A stretch of DNA of 64,000 bases. Origin: Cinclus cinclus (lineage: Eukaryota; Chordata; Aves; Passeriformes; Cinclidae). The stretch is taken from positions 1-64,000 of the forward strand of contig NW_026912173.1 of assembly GCF_963662255.1 (NCBI RefSeq), given 5' to 3'. The position numbers and the translations under genes were made by a program. Under the pieces are notes generated by a model that searched no databases, was not told the DNA's origin, and was given only the letters and a program-made list of their open reading frames with translations. Positions 11,933-23,924 of this stretch are shown piece by piece (the first letter of the stretch is position 1; each line of letters opens with the position of its first letter).

Positions 11933-12990
11933 TTTTTCCCCCCACTATTTGCTGTTTGCACCAAAAACTCCTCTTTTGCAACCCTGTTCATGGCTCGCTG
12001 AATGCACTGAATGTTGCACGGCAGAATGAGCAGAAGAATTACAAGTCCTACTAATATGTAAAACCCTACTCTTAAAAGTTCTTTCCACAATGGCGAAAGA
12101 TTTAAAAAGTCAAACACACCATCCAACCATGATCCACTGACTTCTCCATGTTTTGTCACACCCTCTTGCAACTGTCTTACGTTCTCATTAATTGATTTGG
12201 AATGATCTGACAAGTTCATGCGGCACATTCCTTCAAATTCTTCACACCCATGTCTGTGAGTCAGCAATAGATAATCAATTGCTGCTCTGTTTTGAAGAGT
12301 GGATATTCTCATACTGTTGACATCAGTTCAATGCAAGAGAAACAGCTTGCTCTCTTCTCTCTATGTTTTAACTTTCTTAAGATTTTCAAATCAGATGTTA
12401 ACAATGAAAGTCTTCCAACGCTGCATGGACCTCCTTTGATGTTTGCAGGTATAGCAGGCCAAATTCTGTCCCCACAAATTAAAAGTGTCCCTTGTGGCAA
12501 TTGCGCAGGAACTTGGAAGGATGGTTTGTCTGAAACCTTAGTATAATTACACCACGATGAAGCATTTTTATACACATCATGATTCAGAGTAACATATATT
12601 GTTTTGTTCTCTGTCACTCCCAAAGAATTAAATTCGATAGAGAAATCCATTCTTGCTGAACCAAAAATTTACAATTCTTCTGGTTCAAAGGAGCCACAGG
12701 GAGAAATTGAACCCATACATGCCATCTGTCCACAGGAGTTGACACACCCTGTAACACCTTTGGAAGGATGTTCTCTGGAACTGGCCATTCTTTCACTGGC
12801 AATTCCACCAAACGTTCAAAATGGCTTTTTCGGCCTGGAGTGTGTCAAAGAAACTGTGTCTAGACCTGCTGCATAAGCTAAATTTTCCCAAACATTCTCC
12901 CTTGGCTGCATCATGGGTAAATCTGCCCCATCACTTAACACAATTGACAAAAAAATTGAACACAAAATTATCTGAATATACATTTTCATT
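11764..12990 (-). pseudogene. env: env remnant of the ERVK-like provirus
   Basis: Envelope glycoprotein remnant (surface plus transmembrane subunits). A hydrophobic signal-like start lies near 12985 (MYIQIILCSIFLSIVLS). The transmembrane part has LQNRAAIDYLLL, then an immunosuppressive-like region and a disulphide motif reading C-x6-C-R where C-x6-C-C is expected, and a membrane anchor VGFYILVGLVILLLILP. These features match the alpharetrovirus-type transmembrane protein. The reading is split by frameshifts near 12310 and 12620, and the C-terminal frame runs on into the LTR. It cannot yield a normal envelope. Confidence 0.8.
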
Positions 12991-13039
12991 TTCATTTCTT
13001 GAGTTCTTTATGTGTTGCTCGAAGAGGAGTTCATGATCT

Positions 13040-16000
13040 TTGTCTCTGACTCTGTCTGTGAACTCGCCTCTTCACTTCCAGGGTTGGCATCTGCTTGCTT
13101 TTGAGCCCGATAAGGCTTCATGCATCTTGCTGGCAACCCACTTCTGTCCTCTCTCTGTGGAGACACAAGCAAAACCCTTTCCCCAAGTGATTAATTTGAA
13201 AGGCCCTTCAATTTGACCTGTCTCCAGGTTTCTGATTAAAACCAAAGGAGTCTCCTTCAGCTTTGCCCTTGTATTGTTAGTAAAGTGTCTTATAATCGGT
13301 GGAGTTGGCTCTGAAAAAGAACCATTCAAAAAATTCAATATATATAAAGCTTTATTCAATTGCATGTGAGGCGTAGCCTCTGCCTCCCCTATTTTTTGTT
13401 TATCTAAAAGTGTTTTTAGGGTATGATGTATCTTTTCTATAATTGCCTGACCTGTGGAAGAGTGGGGAATGCCAAAGGTATGTCTGACACCCCACGTTTT
13501 TTAGAAATTTGTCCAGAACCTTTCCAATATATGTTGGACCATTATCTGTTTTGACTTCCTGCAGTACTCCTAAAGATGCAAATGCTTGTAAAAAATGTCT
13601 TCATGCATGCTGTGCTATTTCTCCTGTATGTAGTGATGGAAAAATTGCCCCTGAAAAGATTTCAACTGGAACATGAATATTTTTCAGTTTCCCAAAAGAT
13701 GGATATTTTGTAACATCTGTTTGCCATAATTGAAGACTTTGCAGTCCTCTCAGGTTGACTGCTCCCATAGAAACTGGTGGCTGTACCATTTGACAATCTG
13801 GACAGGACTGAATAATTTCTTTTGCCTAGCTTTTCAAAATGTGAAAGGATTCCATCAATGCTTGTGCATTTTGATGGAAAAATGCATGGCTTAATTTCGC
13901 CTGCTCAAAGATATCTGGTAAAGTTTGCAAAACTGACATGGTTAATTTATCTGCTTGTGCATTTCCTTCTGCTAAAAATCCTGGGAGTGATGAGTGTGCT
14001 CTAATGTGTGTGATGAAATATCTATGTGTTCTGCTTTCCAGCAGTGTTTTCGTACATGATAAACATGAATACAGAATTTCATTGTTTGTCTCCCTCAGAA
14101 GTGATCCTTCTAATCTTTTAACTACCTTAGCTACATATGCTGAATCTGTGTTCAAATTGAGAGGCTGCTGAAACAATTCCAAAACTCTGACCATTGCTGC
14201 TAATTCTACAATCTGTGGTGAACCTTGCACTATTTTCACATCTGACTCCCATTTTCCTATAGCTGAATTTTGCCATGTAATTACTGATTTGTGAGTCTTT
14301 CCTGAACCATCAGTGAATACTGTGATTCCATCCAACGGTTCCTCTCTTATTTTTGGTTTCTCTCTAAAACTTAATTTTGCTTTTAACATCTTGTGACTTG
14401 GATAATGAATTGTACAAACACCTGTATAATCTAACAATGCAACTGCTAAATCTTGTGATTTTTGATTTGCCCAGTCAAAGTACTGCTTTTTGAGAGGTAG
14501 ATACATTATTGAAAAATCTCTGCCTGCCATTGTCATCAACCTTGTCCTCCCTTTTATTATGATCTGAGACATCATTTCCAGGTTTGTGAGAATCGTTTTC
14601 AGGGACCCGTAAGATAAAAAAAATCCACTCTATGATTAAAAGAGGGTCTCTCTGAGACTCGTCTCATTGAAAAATCAAACCATATAGCTGTGTCTCTTCT
14701 CAAAACACCGCTAAACAAAAAGGTAGTAAATCTACATAATGATGTGCCTGTCTTTGTTGTATGATTTCTGCAACTCTCTCCCGAGCTTTCTGTGCTTCTG
14801 GTGTGAGAGTTCTGGGAGATTTGATACTATTGTCTTCTCTCAAAAGATTGAACAAAGATGAAAGATCCTCAGTTTTGATTCCTAAAATTGGTCTCATCCA
14901 TTTTATCTCTCCAAGAAATTGTTGTAGATCTTGTAAATTGTTGATTGTTGAGCTGATTTCTATTTTCTGAGGCTTTATTGTCTGCTCCATGATTTTCCAT
15001 CCGATGTATTTCCAAGGTGCAATCTCTTGAATCTTTGAAGTGCTGATTTCCAGTCCAGCCTTTTGCACTTCTGTAATCACACAGTCACGAGCTTCTTGTA
15101 GCTTTTGTTGTGTCGATGCCGCAATGAGCAAATCCATGTAATGAATGATCCTCACTTCAGGATACTTTTCCTTGCTGGAGCCAAAGCTTGCGCCGTGTAC
15201 CACTGGCAAATTGTTGGCGAATTCTTGAGGCCTTGTGGTTAAACCACCCAATGATATATTTTCTAAGGTTCTTCTCTGTTTAAACTTGGAACAGAGAATG
15301 CCATTCAATGAGCATCATCTGGATGAAGTGGTATGCTAAAGAAACAATCCTTGAGATCAATGATCACAAGCGGCCAATCTCTCTGAATCATCGTGAGAGA
15401 AGGAAGTCCTTGTTGAAGTGGTCCCATTTCTTTCATGATTTCATTCAGCTTCCTGAGATCATGACACAGTCTCCATGAACCAAAAGTCTTCTTCCGAATG
15501 ACAAACACTGGAAAATTCCAGGGACTATTTGTTGGCTTGATATGTCCTTTTTGCAACTATTCTTTGACTAAACTCTTCAAAGCACTCAATTTCTTCTTCT
15601 CCAAGACCCACTGATCCACCCAAACAGGTTTATCAGTCTTCCATGTCAAATTCAGTGTTGTGAGTGCCACAGTGAGCCCCACTAAAAATCTACTTTCAGA
15701 CTCACGCCCTATTGTGCCAAAAGGTCTCTTCCCCATACTGTAAATGGCTTTTGCACAATGAAAGGATGAGTAATAGCTGGTTTTCCTCCTGGCCCTGAGA
15801 TTACTATTGCATTCTCACTTTGCAGACATACGGAGCTTCCTCCTATGCCTGTGATTCGACCCAAAGGTACTACCAAATTCCATTCTCTTGGCCAGAAAAT
15901 ATATTAAACAAGTGTGATGTCTGCTCCTGTATCAAGCACTCCTGTGATAACTAGTTTTTTGTCATTATGTGTCAACTCACAAGTAATAATTGGTTTGTGA

Positions 16001-16130
16001 CCTATGTGTTTCAGCCATGTAGTGTGAACTTCTACATGATCATTATAATAAGGATGATCTTGGCCTAATGCTGTCATAACTTGATGTTCCAGTGGGTGAG
16101 GTGGCAAAGCAATTGCTTTTGCTGAGTATT
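13040..16130 (-). pseudogene. pol: pro-pol remnant of the ERVK-like provirus
   Basis: In order on the minus strand: protease with LDTGADITLV ending in a stop at about 15901-15903; reverse transcriptase N-part ([26 protein letters not shown], 15305-15556); RT palm with YMDL replacing YMDD (14700-15308); RNase H with FTDGSGKTHKS and NTDSAYVAK (13826-14575), continuing to the integrase zinc-finger histidines in SHAFFHQNA; integrase core with LWQTDVTKYPSFGKL (13601-13789); and integrase C-terminus with GPFKLITWGKGFACVS (13072-13365). The family is betaretrovirus/ERVK-like. At least five frame breaks and the lost catalytic aspartate make it dead. Confidence 0.85.
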
Positions 16131-16169
16131 CTCTGGAATAGTTAATGGTGGCTGAAGAGCTCTAGCTAA

Positions 16170-19100
16170 AACTGTCAGATCTTCATTATACTCTGCTGAA
16201 ATGACTGATAAATGATCAGACCAAAAATACTATTTCTGTCTCTACCTATTATCAAAAAGTCTTGCCTTTTCTGAGAAGATCCTCTGACTCCTGTAGGTAT
16301 CGATCTCTGCTCTCCACTCAGGAAGCATATTATTTTGGAAGCTGCCAGGATGCATTGTGCTCTGGGTGGTAATAATTCTCGGCCACAGGGGACACCTGCA
16401 AGCGTCTTGCAGAGGGAGTCTGATTGACGTTCCCTAACAATTGTGCCGTCTGTGCTGTTGTTGTTCCCTGTGTTATTGCCATTACTTCTGTCATCGCACA
16501 TTGACGACCCGCACTCTTTTCGAAGTTTCCTGGAATGGGTAATGGTTTTTCATCAACATCTGTCTGAGAGTAACACTCACTTGCAAGATGCTTTCGTCTC
16601 CTGCATCTTGGACAAAGCTCTGATGGCTTGCCAGTCTTTGCAAGCTGAGGACAATTTTTTTAAAATGTCCAAAACCCCCACAATTGTAGCATTGTCCTTC
16701 AGGGGAGTTATTTTTCTTTTTAAAATTCACAAGAACCTGCTCAAAGTTTTCATTTTGTGCTTGAAGTACTCGTTCCATTTATTCTTGTATTCTTGAAGCT
16801 ATATGCTGTGGAGTGCATACTTTATTCCAGGCTTCAACCATTTCTGATAAAGAGGGCTGACCAGGAATTGCACTAATAACTCTTTTGCATTCTTGATTGG
16901 CATTTGCAAATGCAAGACTCTTTAACAAATGTGGTTTGGCTGCTTCATCAGTGACTTGCCTGTTCACGGCTTGTGTGAGTCTGTCTGTGAATAAAGAGAA
17001 GGGTTCAGACACGCCCTGTCTGATGTCTGTATCAATTGTGTCCTGCATGCCTGCTAGTGCAATTTGCAGAATTGCCGTGCATGCAGCTTCTTTGATATCT
17101 GTTAACACTTCTCATGGAAGTCTCGCTTGCTGAGCTGGATTGTTTTTCGGAGGATCACCTGCTAATTCTGCCAAGGTGAGAGCTGCATTCGGCCCACCTT
17201 GATATCTGGTTCTCAGTTCTTGCAGAGCCCTCCTCCATCTGTTGTCCCAGATGAGTTCCTCTGTGTCTGTGAGAATCAGAGAAACAAGAGACTTGAGATC
17301 GTACGGAGTTAACTCATATATATTAAAAGTACCTTTCAAAAGCTGTTTGAAATATGAAGATCCCAGTCCATTGTCCCTGATTGCCTTAATTAAATATTTC
17401 ACTACTTCATGATTCAACCTTTCTCACCTTGGATTTTGCCCTTGGACATCATAATTGACTGGCATGGCGATGTCACCTGTTCCAGTCACAGGACATTATC
17501 TTTTGCTAGATTCAGCCTTATATGTGCCCAATCTATTAATGTCTGCGCTGCAGGTGGCTGTGCTTCCATGGAAATTGGCCTGTAAAGAGGAGCCATCTGA
17601 TGTGTTTGTGTCCACGCTGCAGCTTTATTCACGGGCCTCACTGGTACCTGCACTCTTTGTTGTGTTGTTCCTGGTCCTGGCTGAGGAACGAGCATCTGTG
17701 ACTCAAGAGTCGCCTGAAGAGTCTGTAGAAAATCTGCCCTCATCTTTGGACGACATTCCAGAGTTGTTCCCATCTGCTGTAAAAAAGCCTAAAAAACATC
17801 TTTTGGTATTGTAACCAATTGTCCTTGATTTGCACTGGCATCTGCTGTCCACGCCAGAATCCCCTCCGACACTGTAATATATAATGTATCATCCCGTTGC
17901 TCATGAGGAACTTCCTGTATTTTCTTTTTAAAAGACGATTTTTTATAAGAAATCGGAAAAAAGTCTTGTAATGTTAGGGTTCCGCCACCAGATGGAGCTG
18001 CTGCCTACGTTTGTAACAATCTACTTTTCTGTTGCCGTTGCCATGGCAACCGAGGCTCGACCAAGTCTGTGTCCATGGAAACACCTTTTGCTTGGGCACG
18101 CCCCGGCTCCACTCGCAGAGCCCCGGGGGTGTGGCCACTCCTGTCCCGACCGCGCCTCCTCTCTGCCCAGAAGACGCTGCCCTGCTCTTGGACATGCCTC
18201 CTCTCCTATCGTAATCACTATCGCTGTCACTGAATTCATGCCCTTCCGAGCTTGATTGGCTCTCATCTGAGCGGTTTCTTTGTTTTTACCACGCCCTATA
18301 CGGCGTCTCTCCGTATCTGGGTTCCCGGTCCCTATCGCTGACACTTCCGAGTTTCGAGTCTCCCGCGCATGCTCGCCGCGTTTCGCACGCACCGCGCAAG
18401 CGCTATCCACTGCCTGTGTTACTATCACCGCGCATGTGCCGCTCCCTGTCGCGCCCGCCGTTACCGGGGCCGGGGTCTCCATCCCCGTCGCTGCACTTGG
18501 GGCCGGGACCGCCGCTGCCGCGCTCGCCGCGGTCTGGGCCGCCCTTCCCGCCGCCTCCGGGACCGGGACCGCTCTGCCCCCCGCCGCTGCCAATCCGCGC
18601 GTCTCGGTCGGCGCCGCGGACGGCTGCGTCCCGCCTACCTCGGCAATGCCGCGCACCGAGCCCGCTCCGCTCCCCGCTGTTTCCGCGGTATTATCTGCCT
18701 TTCTCGCGCTTCCCGCCTCCCCCCTTGTCCCCCCTGCCTCCCCGGGAGTCGTCTGCAGCTCCCTCCCGCTTTCTGGGGACAAGGTTTCTGAAGGGCTAAA
18801 GAAAAGAAAGTCTAGGTGCTCTAACACGCTGGGAAATATTTCTAACTTAATTTTTCCCGGCTTTGGATAAAGTACTGTGGGTAATTCAGGGAAAATGGGT
18901 GATTCTGGAGATTCTAGTAATTCAGGGCATATACCTTGACCTTCCTCAGGCCCTTCATCTATATTAATTGCACCTTGCTGGTAGCAAGGTTCGTCCACTG
19001 GCTGATAACCAGTAACGGTCTGCTGCTGGCTAGACCATTGTTGTTCCACTTGCTGATGGCAAGACGGTAAAAAACCTCGCTCCCCCAGCTGATGGCTAGG

Positions 19101-19420
19101 TGAGGACCTTAGATTGCCCTCTGACAAATGGATAAGCCCGCATTTCTGCGAGATAGGACTTTTAGCATTATCCTGGCAGGAGACAAAAGCTTTATTGCCT
19201 CCCTGTCTCTTAGAGTTGCTAAGTGAAACAAAGAACGATTGATTTCCTGCCAAAAACCTGGCTCAAATAACAAATTTATTTCAGCATGTGGATACCTTAG
19301 TCTGACCCACAAAAGTAAATTCTTAAGTTCTTTATCTGAGATGGGGATGGGATGAGCAGATGCCACACCTTTTAAGGTGGATAAAAGGCTTATTTGTTCC
19401 TGACTGAGTCCACCCCCCAT
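16170..19420 (-). pseudogene. gag: gag remnant of the ERVK-like provirus
   Basis: The probable start is at about 19420 (MGGGLSQEQISLLSTLKG, matrix). Downstream is a long GC-rich linker; the frame containing SDESQSSSEGHEFSDSDSDY near 18200-18290 is acidic and serine-rich, like a retroviral phosphoprotein domain, although a different frame is open longest there. Capsid follows (TPYDLKSLVSLILTDTEELIW, 17112-17417) with a major homology region QGVSEPFSLFTDRL (16779-17108), then two zinc knuckles. The first, CYNCGGFGH, loses its last cysteine because a run of A is one base too long; the second reads CPRCRRRKHLASEC. Several frameshifts break it. Confidence 0.8.
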
Positions 19421-19653
19421 AGTTTCTGAATTTTGACCTGTCTTACCCAAAGGCAAGTCTTCAAAGTCGAGCTGGACGGTTTTTCCTGATCTCTGGCCAG
19501 TCGGGCACAGGGGTGAGGAGTTCCCGGGTTTCCTCCCTTCCGAGTCGAATCTGGAGCTGGCTTTCTCTCAGCAGAGGTCAAAATTTCTGCAGTCTTCTCC
19601 AGTGGTGTGCCTCTCTCTGTTATTCAGGGTGTGTGGTCACATTTGTGAGCCAT

Positions 19654-19671
19654 GCCCACCCAGGGACGCCA
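19654..19671 (-). other. Primer-binding site, tRNA-Asn
   Basis: On the minus strand TGGCGTCCCTGGGTGGGC, two bases after the 5' LTR. It is the exact complement of the 3' end of vertebrate tRNA-Asn(GTT) as I know it (…GCCCACCCAGGGACG plus CCA). Confidence 0.8.
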
Positions 19672-19673
19672 GA

Positions 19674-20318
19674 TGTCACTGTCTGTGGGGTCTCCTGAAC
19701 TGGAGATCACCCACAACAGGACATTTAGGTGGTTTAGAGTTCAAGTTTTCCCAGCTCCAGCACCGAAGAAGAATTAGGAAGCCGTTTTCTGTGGTTTCCA
19801 AGGTTGTTTATTCTTTCTTATCTAAGAAATTCTTTAACTAACAGAGGTCTGTGTAGTAGCTTGATCCAAGGCACACTCTCCATGCCCTTGGGGCAGGACG
19901 TATCTTTTATACTATAAATTACATACCTAATGTTTACAATTACTGTCCAACACATGACACCTTTATTACACTGTCCAACTTTGTCCCAAACCAATCCAGT
20001 AATGCCATCCTGACTCAGAAAGTGGATGACATGAAGAAGAAGAAGAAAAGACATACCATGCCCAAAGTCCTCCATCTTAGCTTTAAAGCCCCTAATATAA
20101 ACATTTCTAAAAACTCACTTTTCTACCTTCTAACAATCTAATTTATACTCTACTTAATTTTTGTGACTTGTAATTCTTCCTGCAATGTTGGTAATTTTTT
20201 CCAGGGACTAAAATCCAGTCCCCAGGGGTCTTGGGCACTATACCAAGCCCTCTGAGCCCCCTGCCTGGAGGGTCTGGAGGCATCCAGGGAAGCCAGGGGA
20301 AGACTCTGGACTCCCACA
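19674..20318 (-). mobile_element. 5' LTR of the ERVK-like provirus
   Basis: 645 bp, pair of 11288-11932. Differences between the two are scattered substitutions with no length change. Confidence 0.85.
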
Positions 20319-21382
20319 TTTTTCCATCCCATCTCAGACAGAGGTGGGACTTGGGGGGGAAAAAGGGGGGAGAGCAACACAGGAGTCAGAGGGGCAGAGG
20401 GAAAAAGCTGCTTTTTCCCATCCCAAGCCCAGGTAGAGGCAGAATTCCTTCCCATCCTGACCCATGGAGAGGCAGAATACAAGGGGGAGCACAAATACCT
20501 CAAAACACTCCTTTGAGGTAAAAATAGGACAAAGAAAGAGTAAGGTTTTAAGTCCAAACTACCCATGAAGGGTACCCATGAAAGTTCTTAAATTTAAAAA
20601 ACAAAAAAAACCCGACCAGTAGGTTGCCAGAAATACCACCGGGCAGCCCTTTGGGAATGACGTTGAGACACAAGGGAATTATACAAATGAAAAAGTAAAG
20701 AAAAATTGATTCAATATTTGTTTAATAAAGTGGACCAAAGAAATGATCCGTAGAGATAATCTGTATTGGGCCATGTTCAGATCGTTTGAGGGGTGGATTT
20801 GTCGAGCATTAAACACATATGTTGCTTGTAAAGAACCATTTATGAGAGAGGAATGTGACTGTGCTGCTCTGTGGACAGAACAGCATAAACCATTCTCGGG
20901 ATGTGCGTTCAAGGAAAAAGAGGATGAGGATAACAAAAAAGGTTACCTGGGAATCCCTTGATAATCTCCCACTTCCATATAAATACAAAAAATACAGGAG
21001 ACACCCCCCCCTCCCAATGTCTCTGCTCCCTCCCCTTCTGTTACTCCAATAGCTCAAAGGACTCCCTGGAGTCAAAGAAATACCAGGAGCGATAGGATCA
21101 GCAGAGAGGAGGGAGATAATGACACAAAGGCTCCCCTTTACCCCCTGAGGGAAGTCCCATTAGCGGGACAACAGACTGAATTAACTGGATTTGTAAATGT
21201 TCCCTTGAACACAGGGGAGGTAAGAAACTAAAAAAAAGAGATGGGAAAACTATTGGAAGATCCTACGGGGGTATCTGAGAGACTAGATCAATTCCTCAGA
21301 CTAAGTAGGTATAATTGGATGGAATTACAATCTATATTAAATATCCAATTCACCAGGGAAGAAAGGGGGAGGGAAACCACCC
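20319..21382 (+). mobile_element. gag: Leader and gag remnant of the plus-strand class I ERV
   Basis: Continuation of the base element that starts at 9870. From about 20690 a decayed gag reads on the plus strand across all three frames. It includes KLIQYLFNKVDQRNDP (matrix-like), LGMCVQGKRG (compare CMGCVQGKRC in the minus-strand gag at 28150), and capsid-like segments GFVNVPLNTGE, MGKLLEDPTGVSERLDQFL and YNWMELQSILNIQFTREERG. These capsid motifs are typical of gammaretrovirus-like Gag. The gag stops abruptly at 21382 where the next LTR begins. Many stops are present. Confidence 0.7.
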
Positions 21383-21839
21383 TGTTAGCGTGGAAACACA
21401 TAATCACAGGATAATTATATGCAGGTGCATTTATTGAAAAGCTCTGGGAGCTGGGCTACAAACCCAAATCTGACTCCGACATGGATTTGAGATGAACATG
21501 ATTTTATACCCTTTTAATTATGTAACTGTATATTAATTATTAAACTCATATTGTTGTATACATTGATCTTATCCAAGCATGAATTATTGTACTTTTCATC
21601 AGGTCCCCCAAACACCTTTTCTTGTGATTCTTATTACAATTAAACAACAACTATATTCAACTACCATACAGTCGTATCATTTATCATATGTTGATTACGC
21701 AGGTGCAGTTTCACCTGATCTAATTTGTTCCCAGGGCCTAGTTCCCATTCCCAGGCCTACCAGACCCAACCTTTCTTACCATCACCTGAATCTATACAAT
21801 TCCCATGATTTTGGAAACATTTTTAACCCTATGCTATCA
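21383..21839 (-). mobile_element. 3' LTR of the gammaretrovirus-like ERV
   Basis: 457 bp, on the minus strand TGATAGCATAGGG to CGCTAACA. It is preceded by a polypurine tract CTTTCAAAGGGGGGAAA at 21840-21856. Confidence 0.85.
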
Positions 21840-22047
21840 TTTCCCCCCTTTGAAAGTATTTTTACTTCACTATAATAAGTGCAAATGCTTTCACTTGATA
21901 CAGTCCTCTTGGCTTCCGAGTTTTTACTTGATGTTCGTCTTCAAATCCATGGTTGTTGTAACCATGGTCATGGATGTTGTCACAAACCGAGGAACCTGAA
22001 GATGATGGGTGTGGATTTCTGTCCTGTGTCAGTGTCTTCATTATCTT

Positions 22048-23690
22048 TCAGTTCCAGGATATCCTTTTCTGTATTTCTCTTTTCAGGATTCTGTAGACTA
22101 ACCAAATCACTAAGAACATAATTAGTAAGATTACCAAATTCTCAATGATAGACCTAACCCATGAACTCACATTCCATCCTAACCCTTTGAAGATTTTGTC
22201 TAACCAGCTCGTAGTCAAGTCCTTTTGTTCTTCTGTGCCTAATACCTTATTTGTTTCAACTGATTGATATAACATTCTACATCTGCAGTTATGTTTGGGA
22301 TGTGGATTCAGCAACGATCAATTTGTCCATTTAAAAATCCGCATGCCCCGTGCTCTTTAAGGAGTAACGTATCTAAGGCCAATCGGTTTTGTAAAGTCAT
22401 TTTTGTGGTTGCTTGTAAGTGAACATTTAGTTCTTCAAATCCTTCCTGGGTGACTCTTTCTAGTGTATCTACTTGACCTGTAAGTTTATATAACATTTCT
22501 CTATTTTGGTAGTTTGTTATAGGACCGAATAAAGACTCTCGGGCCCACCCAAATTCCACTCCACTGGAGGGTTCTTGCCAAGTTTCATCCTGATCTGGAA
22601 CTTCTCATCTTGTTCTTATCTGCAGAAGTTCATGTTTTCCTTTAAATGGGGATTTTTTTCCAAACTGGACATAAAGTAGGCAGGCCCAGGTAATTTCTTT
22701 TACTTTCCCAAATCTACAGGCAGATGTGTTGTCCAGGTACCATCACTTGTTGCCCATACAAATTGTCCTGAACTTTGGATTGTGCTCTTGCCACATCCCA
22801 CTATTATCTTATCATTCACTTTACTTCGTTTGTGTTTGATCCCTCTGCAGGCACAACCAATTTGCAAGGCTACTGCTAGTGGTGGCATTTGTTTTACCTT
22901 TATGTTGTCAGAAGTGCAATCATAAGTTTTATTACATGCCCACCAACTCACTATTTCTGCCTTTATTCTACTGCTAATGGCAGTGTTCATCACTGCTGGA
23001 TCTGTTTCATTCTCAGGTCCTTCCCATTTTAATGCACCAAGGGGTATTTGCCGTATATTGAAATTTCTGAAGTATACTCATGGACCACACACTATCCCAG
23101 GGTTCTGTTTGACCTTTCCAATCTTTTTCCTCACACTTCCATACAAGAGTGGATATTCTCTGTGATATTCTCTTTAATCTTTTTGTAGCGTGGCAAGAAG
23201 CATTCCCAGTTTGCAAGGTTTTGATCTTCAACCCACTATTCTATGATTTGTCCTACCTTTCCATGACTTGAAATACAGTCCTGTTTTCTCAAAGGCCTCG
23301 TCCATTCCCCTATTACTTTCCAGGTCTCCTTGATTATTTGCCTCGACTGTGGTACTTGTTTACATGCATTGTTTTGTTCTTTTGTACTTCAGATAATTTT
23401 GATGTTAGGATTCCCCAGCTTATTAGGTCTCCCGCTGCCTTCGGTATTGGTGTTTTGCATTGTGGCAAAGTCTTTGACTAATCCAATCATTACATTCTCA
23501 GCCCAAATTGCATTGGAAACTTTTATCACCTGAGTTTCTGCCTGGACCTCCCTCTTCATTCTGGAATGAAGAGTGGTCAGTTGATCCTTTTGCATTCCAT
23601 ATCCCAAAGTAACATTAATTCCAGCTGGTGACATTAATATTAATAACCATAAAATGAGCATTGGCACAATTCCTGACATCATTTAAAACA
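22048..23690 (-). pseudogene. env: env remnant of the gammaretrovirus-like ERV
   Basis: A probable start at about 23680 opens with a hydrophobic signal (MMSGIVPMLILWLLILMSPAG). The surface part is broken by frameshifts (fragments at 23013-23231 and 22700-22993, the latter with several cysteines). The transmembrane part has LQNRLALDTLLLKEHG, followed by C-x6-C whose next codon, normally a second Cys, is TGA (near 22311-22313), then IHIPN-type sequence out of frame. A membrane span IIENLVILLIMFLVIWLVY precedes the cytoplasmic tail. The C-x6-CC motif is characteristic of gammaretrovirus-type Env. Not functional as it stands. Confidence 0.8.
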
Positions 23691-23924
23691 ATTAAACACA
23701 TCTTATCTGCAGCTTTGTTGGTCCTACAGCTTGTGCAGTCCACAGTCCAGGACAGACTCTTCACTCAGGTATAGTGTATCCAGGGATCCACTCCAGCCAC
23801 CTTGACTGCTGTAAAAGTGGTCAACAGCACCTGGTAGGGTCCACTCCACCTTTCTTTTAATGGTTCTTCGTCCCAAGTCTTAATGTACATGTCGTCTCCT
23901 AGATTGATGTCATGAACTGGATTC

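Larger units (their letters stand above)
11288..20318 (-). mobile_element. Endogenous retrovirus, ERVK-like (betaretrovirus-like pol, alpharetrovirus-like env), complete but defective
   Basis: A provirus of about 9.0 kb reads on the minus strand, with two 645-bp LTRs, a tRNA-Asn-type PBS, and gag, pro, pol and env all present in order. About a dozen differences between the LTRs (near 2% by eye) indicate a fairly old but not ancient insertion. Flanks on the minus strand read GGAAAAA before and GGAAAA after, fitting a 6-bp target duplication with one A of slippage. Every gene has stops or frameshifts. It interrupts the leader of the plus-strand ERV that begins at 9870. Confidence 0.85.

Noticed and set aside
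18280..18870. 196-codon plus-strand open frame opposite the gag linker
   Set aside because: Antisense shadow of GC-rich coding DNA; no motif, no promoter.
18021..19253. 410-codon open frame (minus strand), Ala/Gly/Pro-rich in its middle
   Set aside because: It lies in the ERVK-like gag but out of phase with the matrix start. Another frame there gives the acidic Ser/Asp-rich segment expected of a phosphoprotein region. High GC keeps several frames open by chance.
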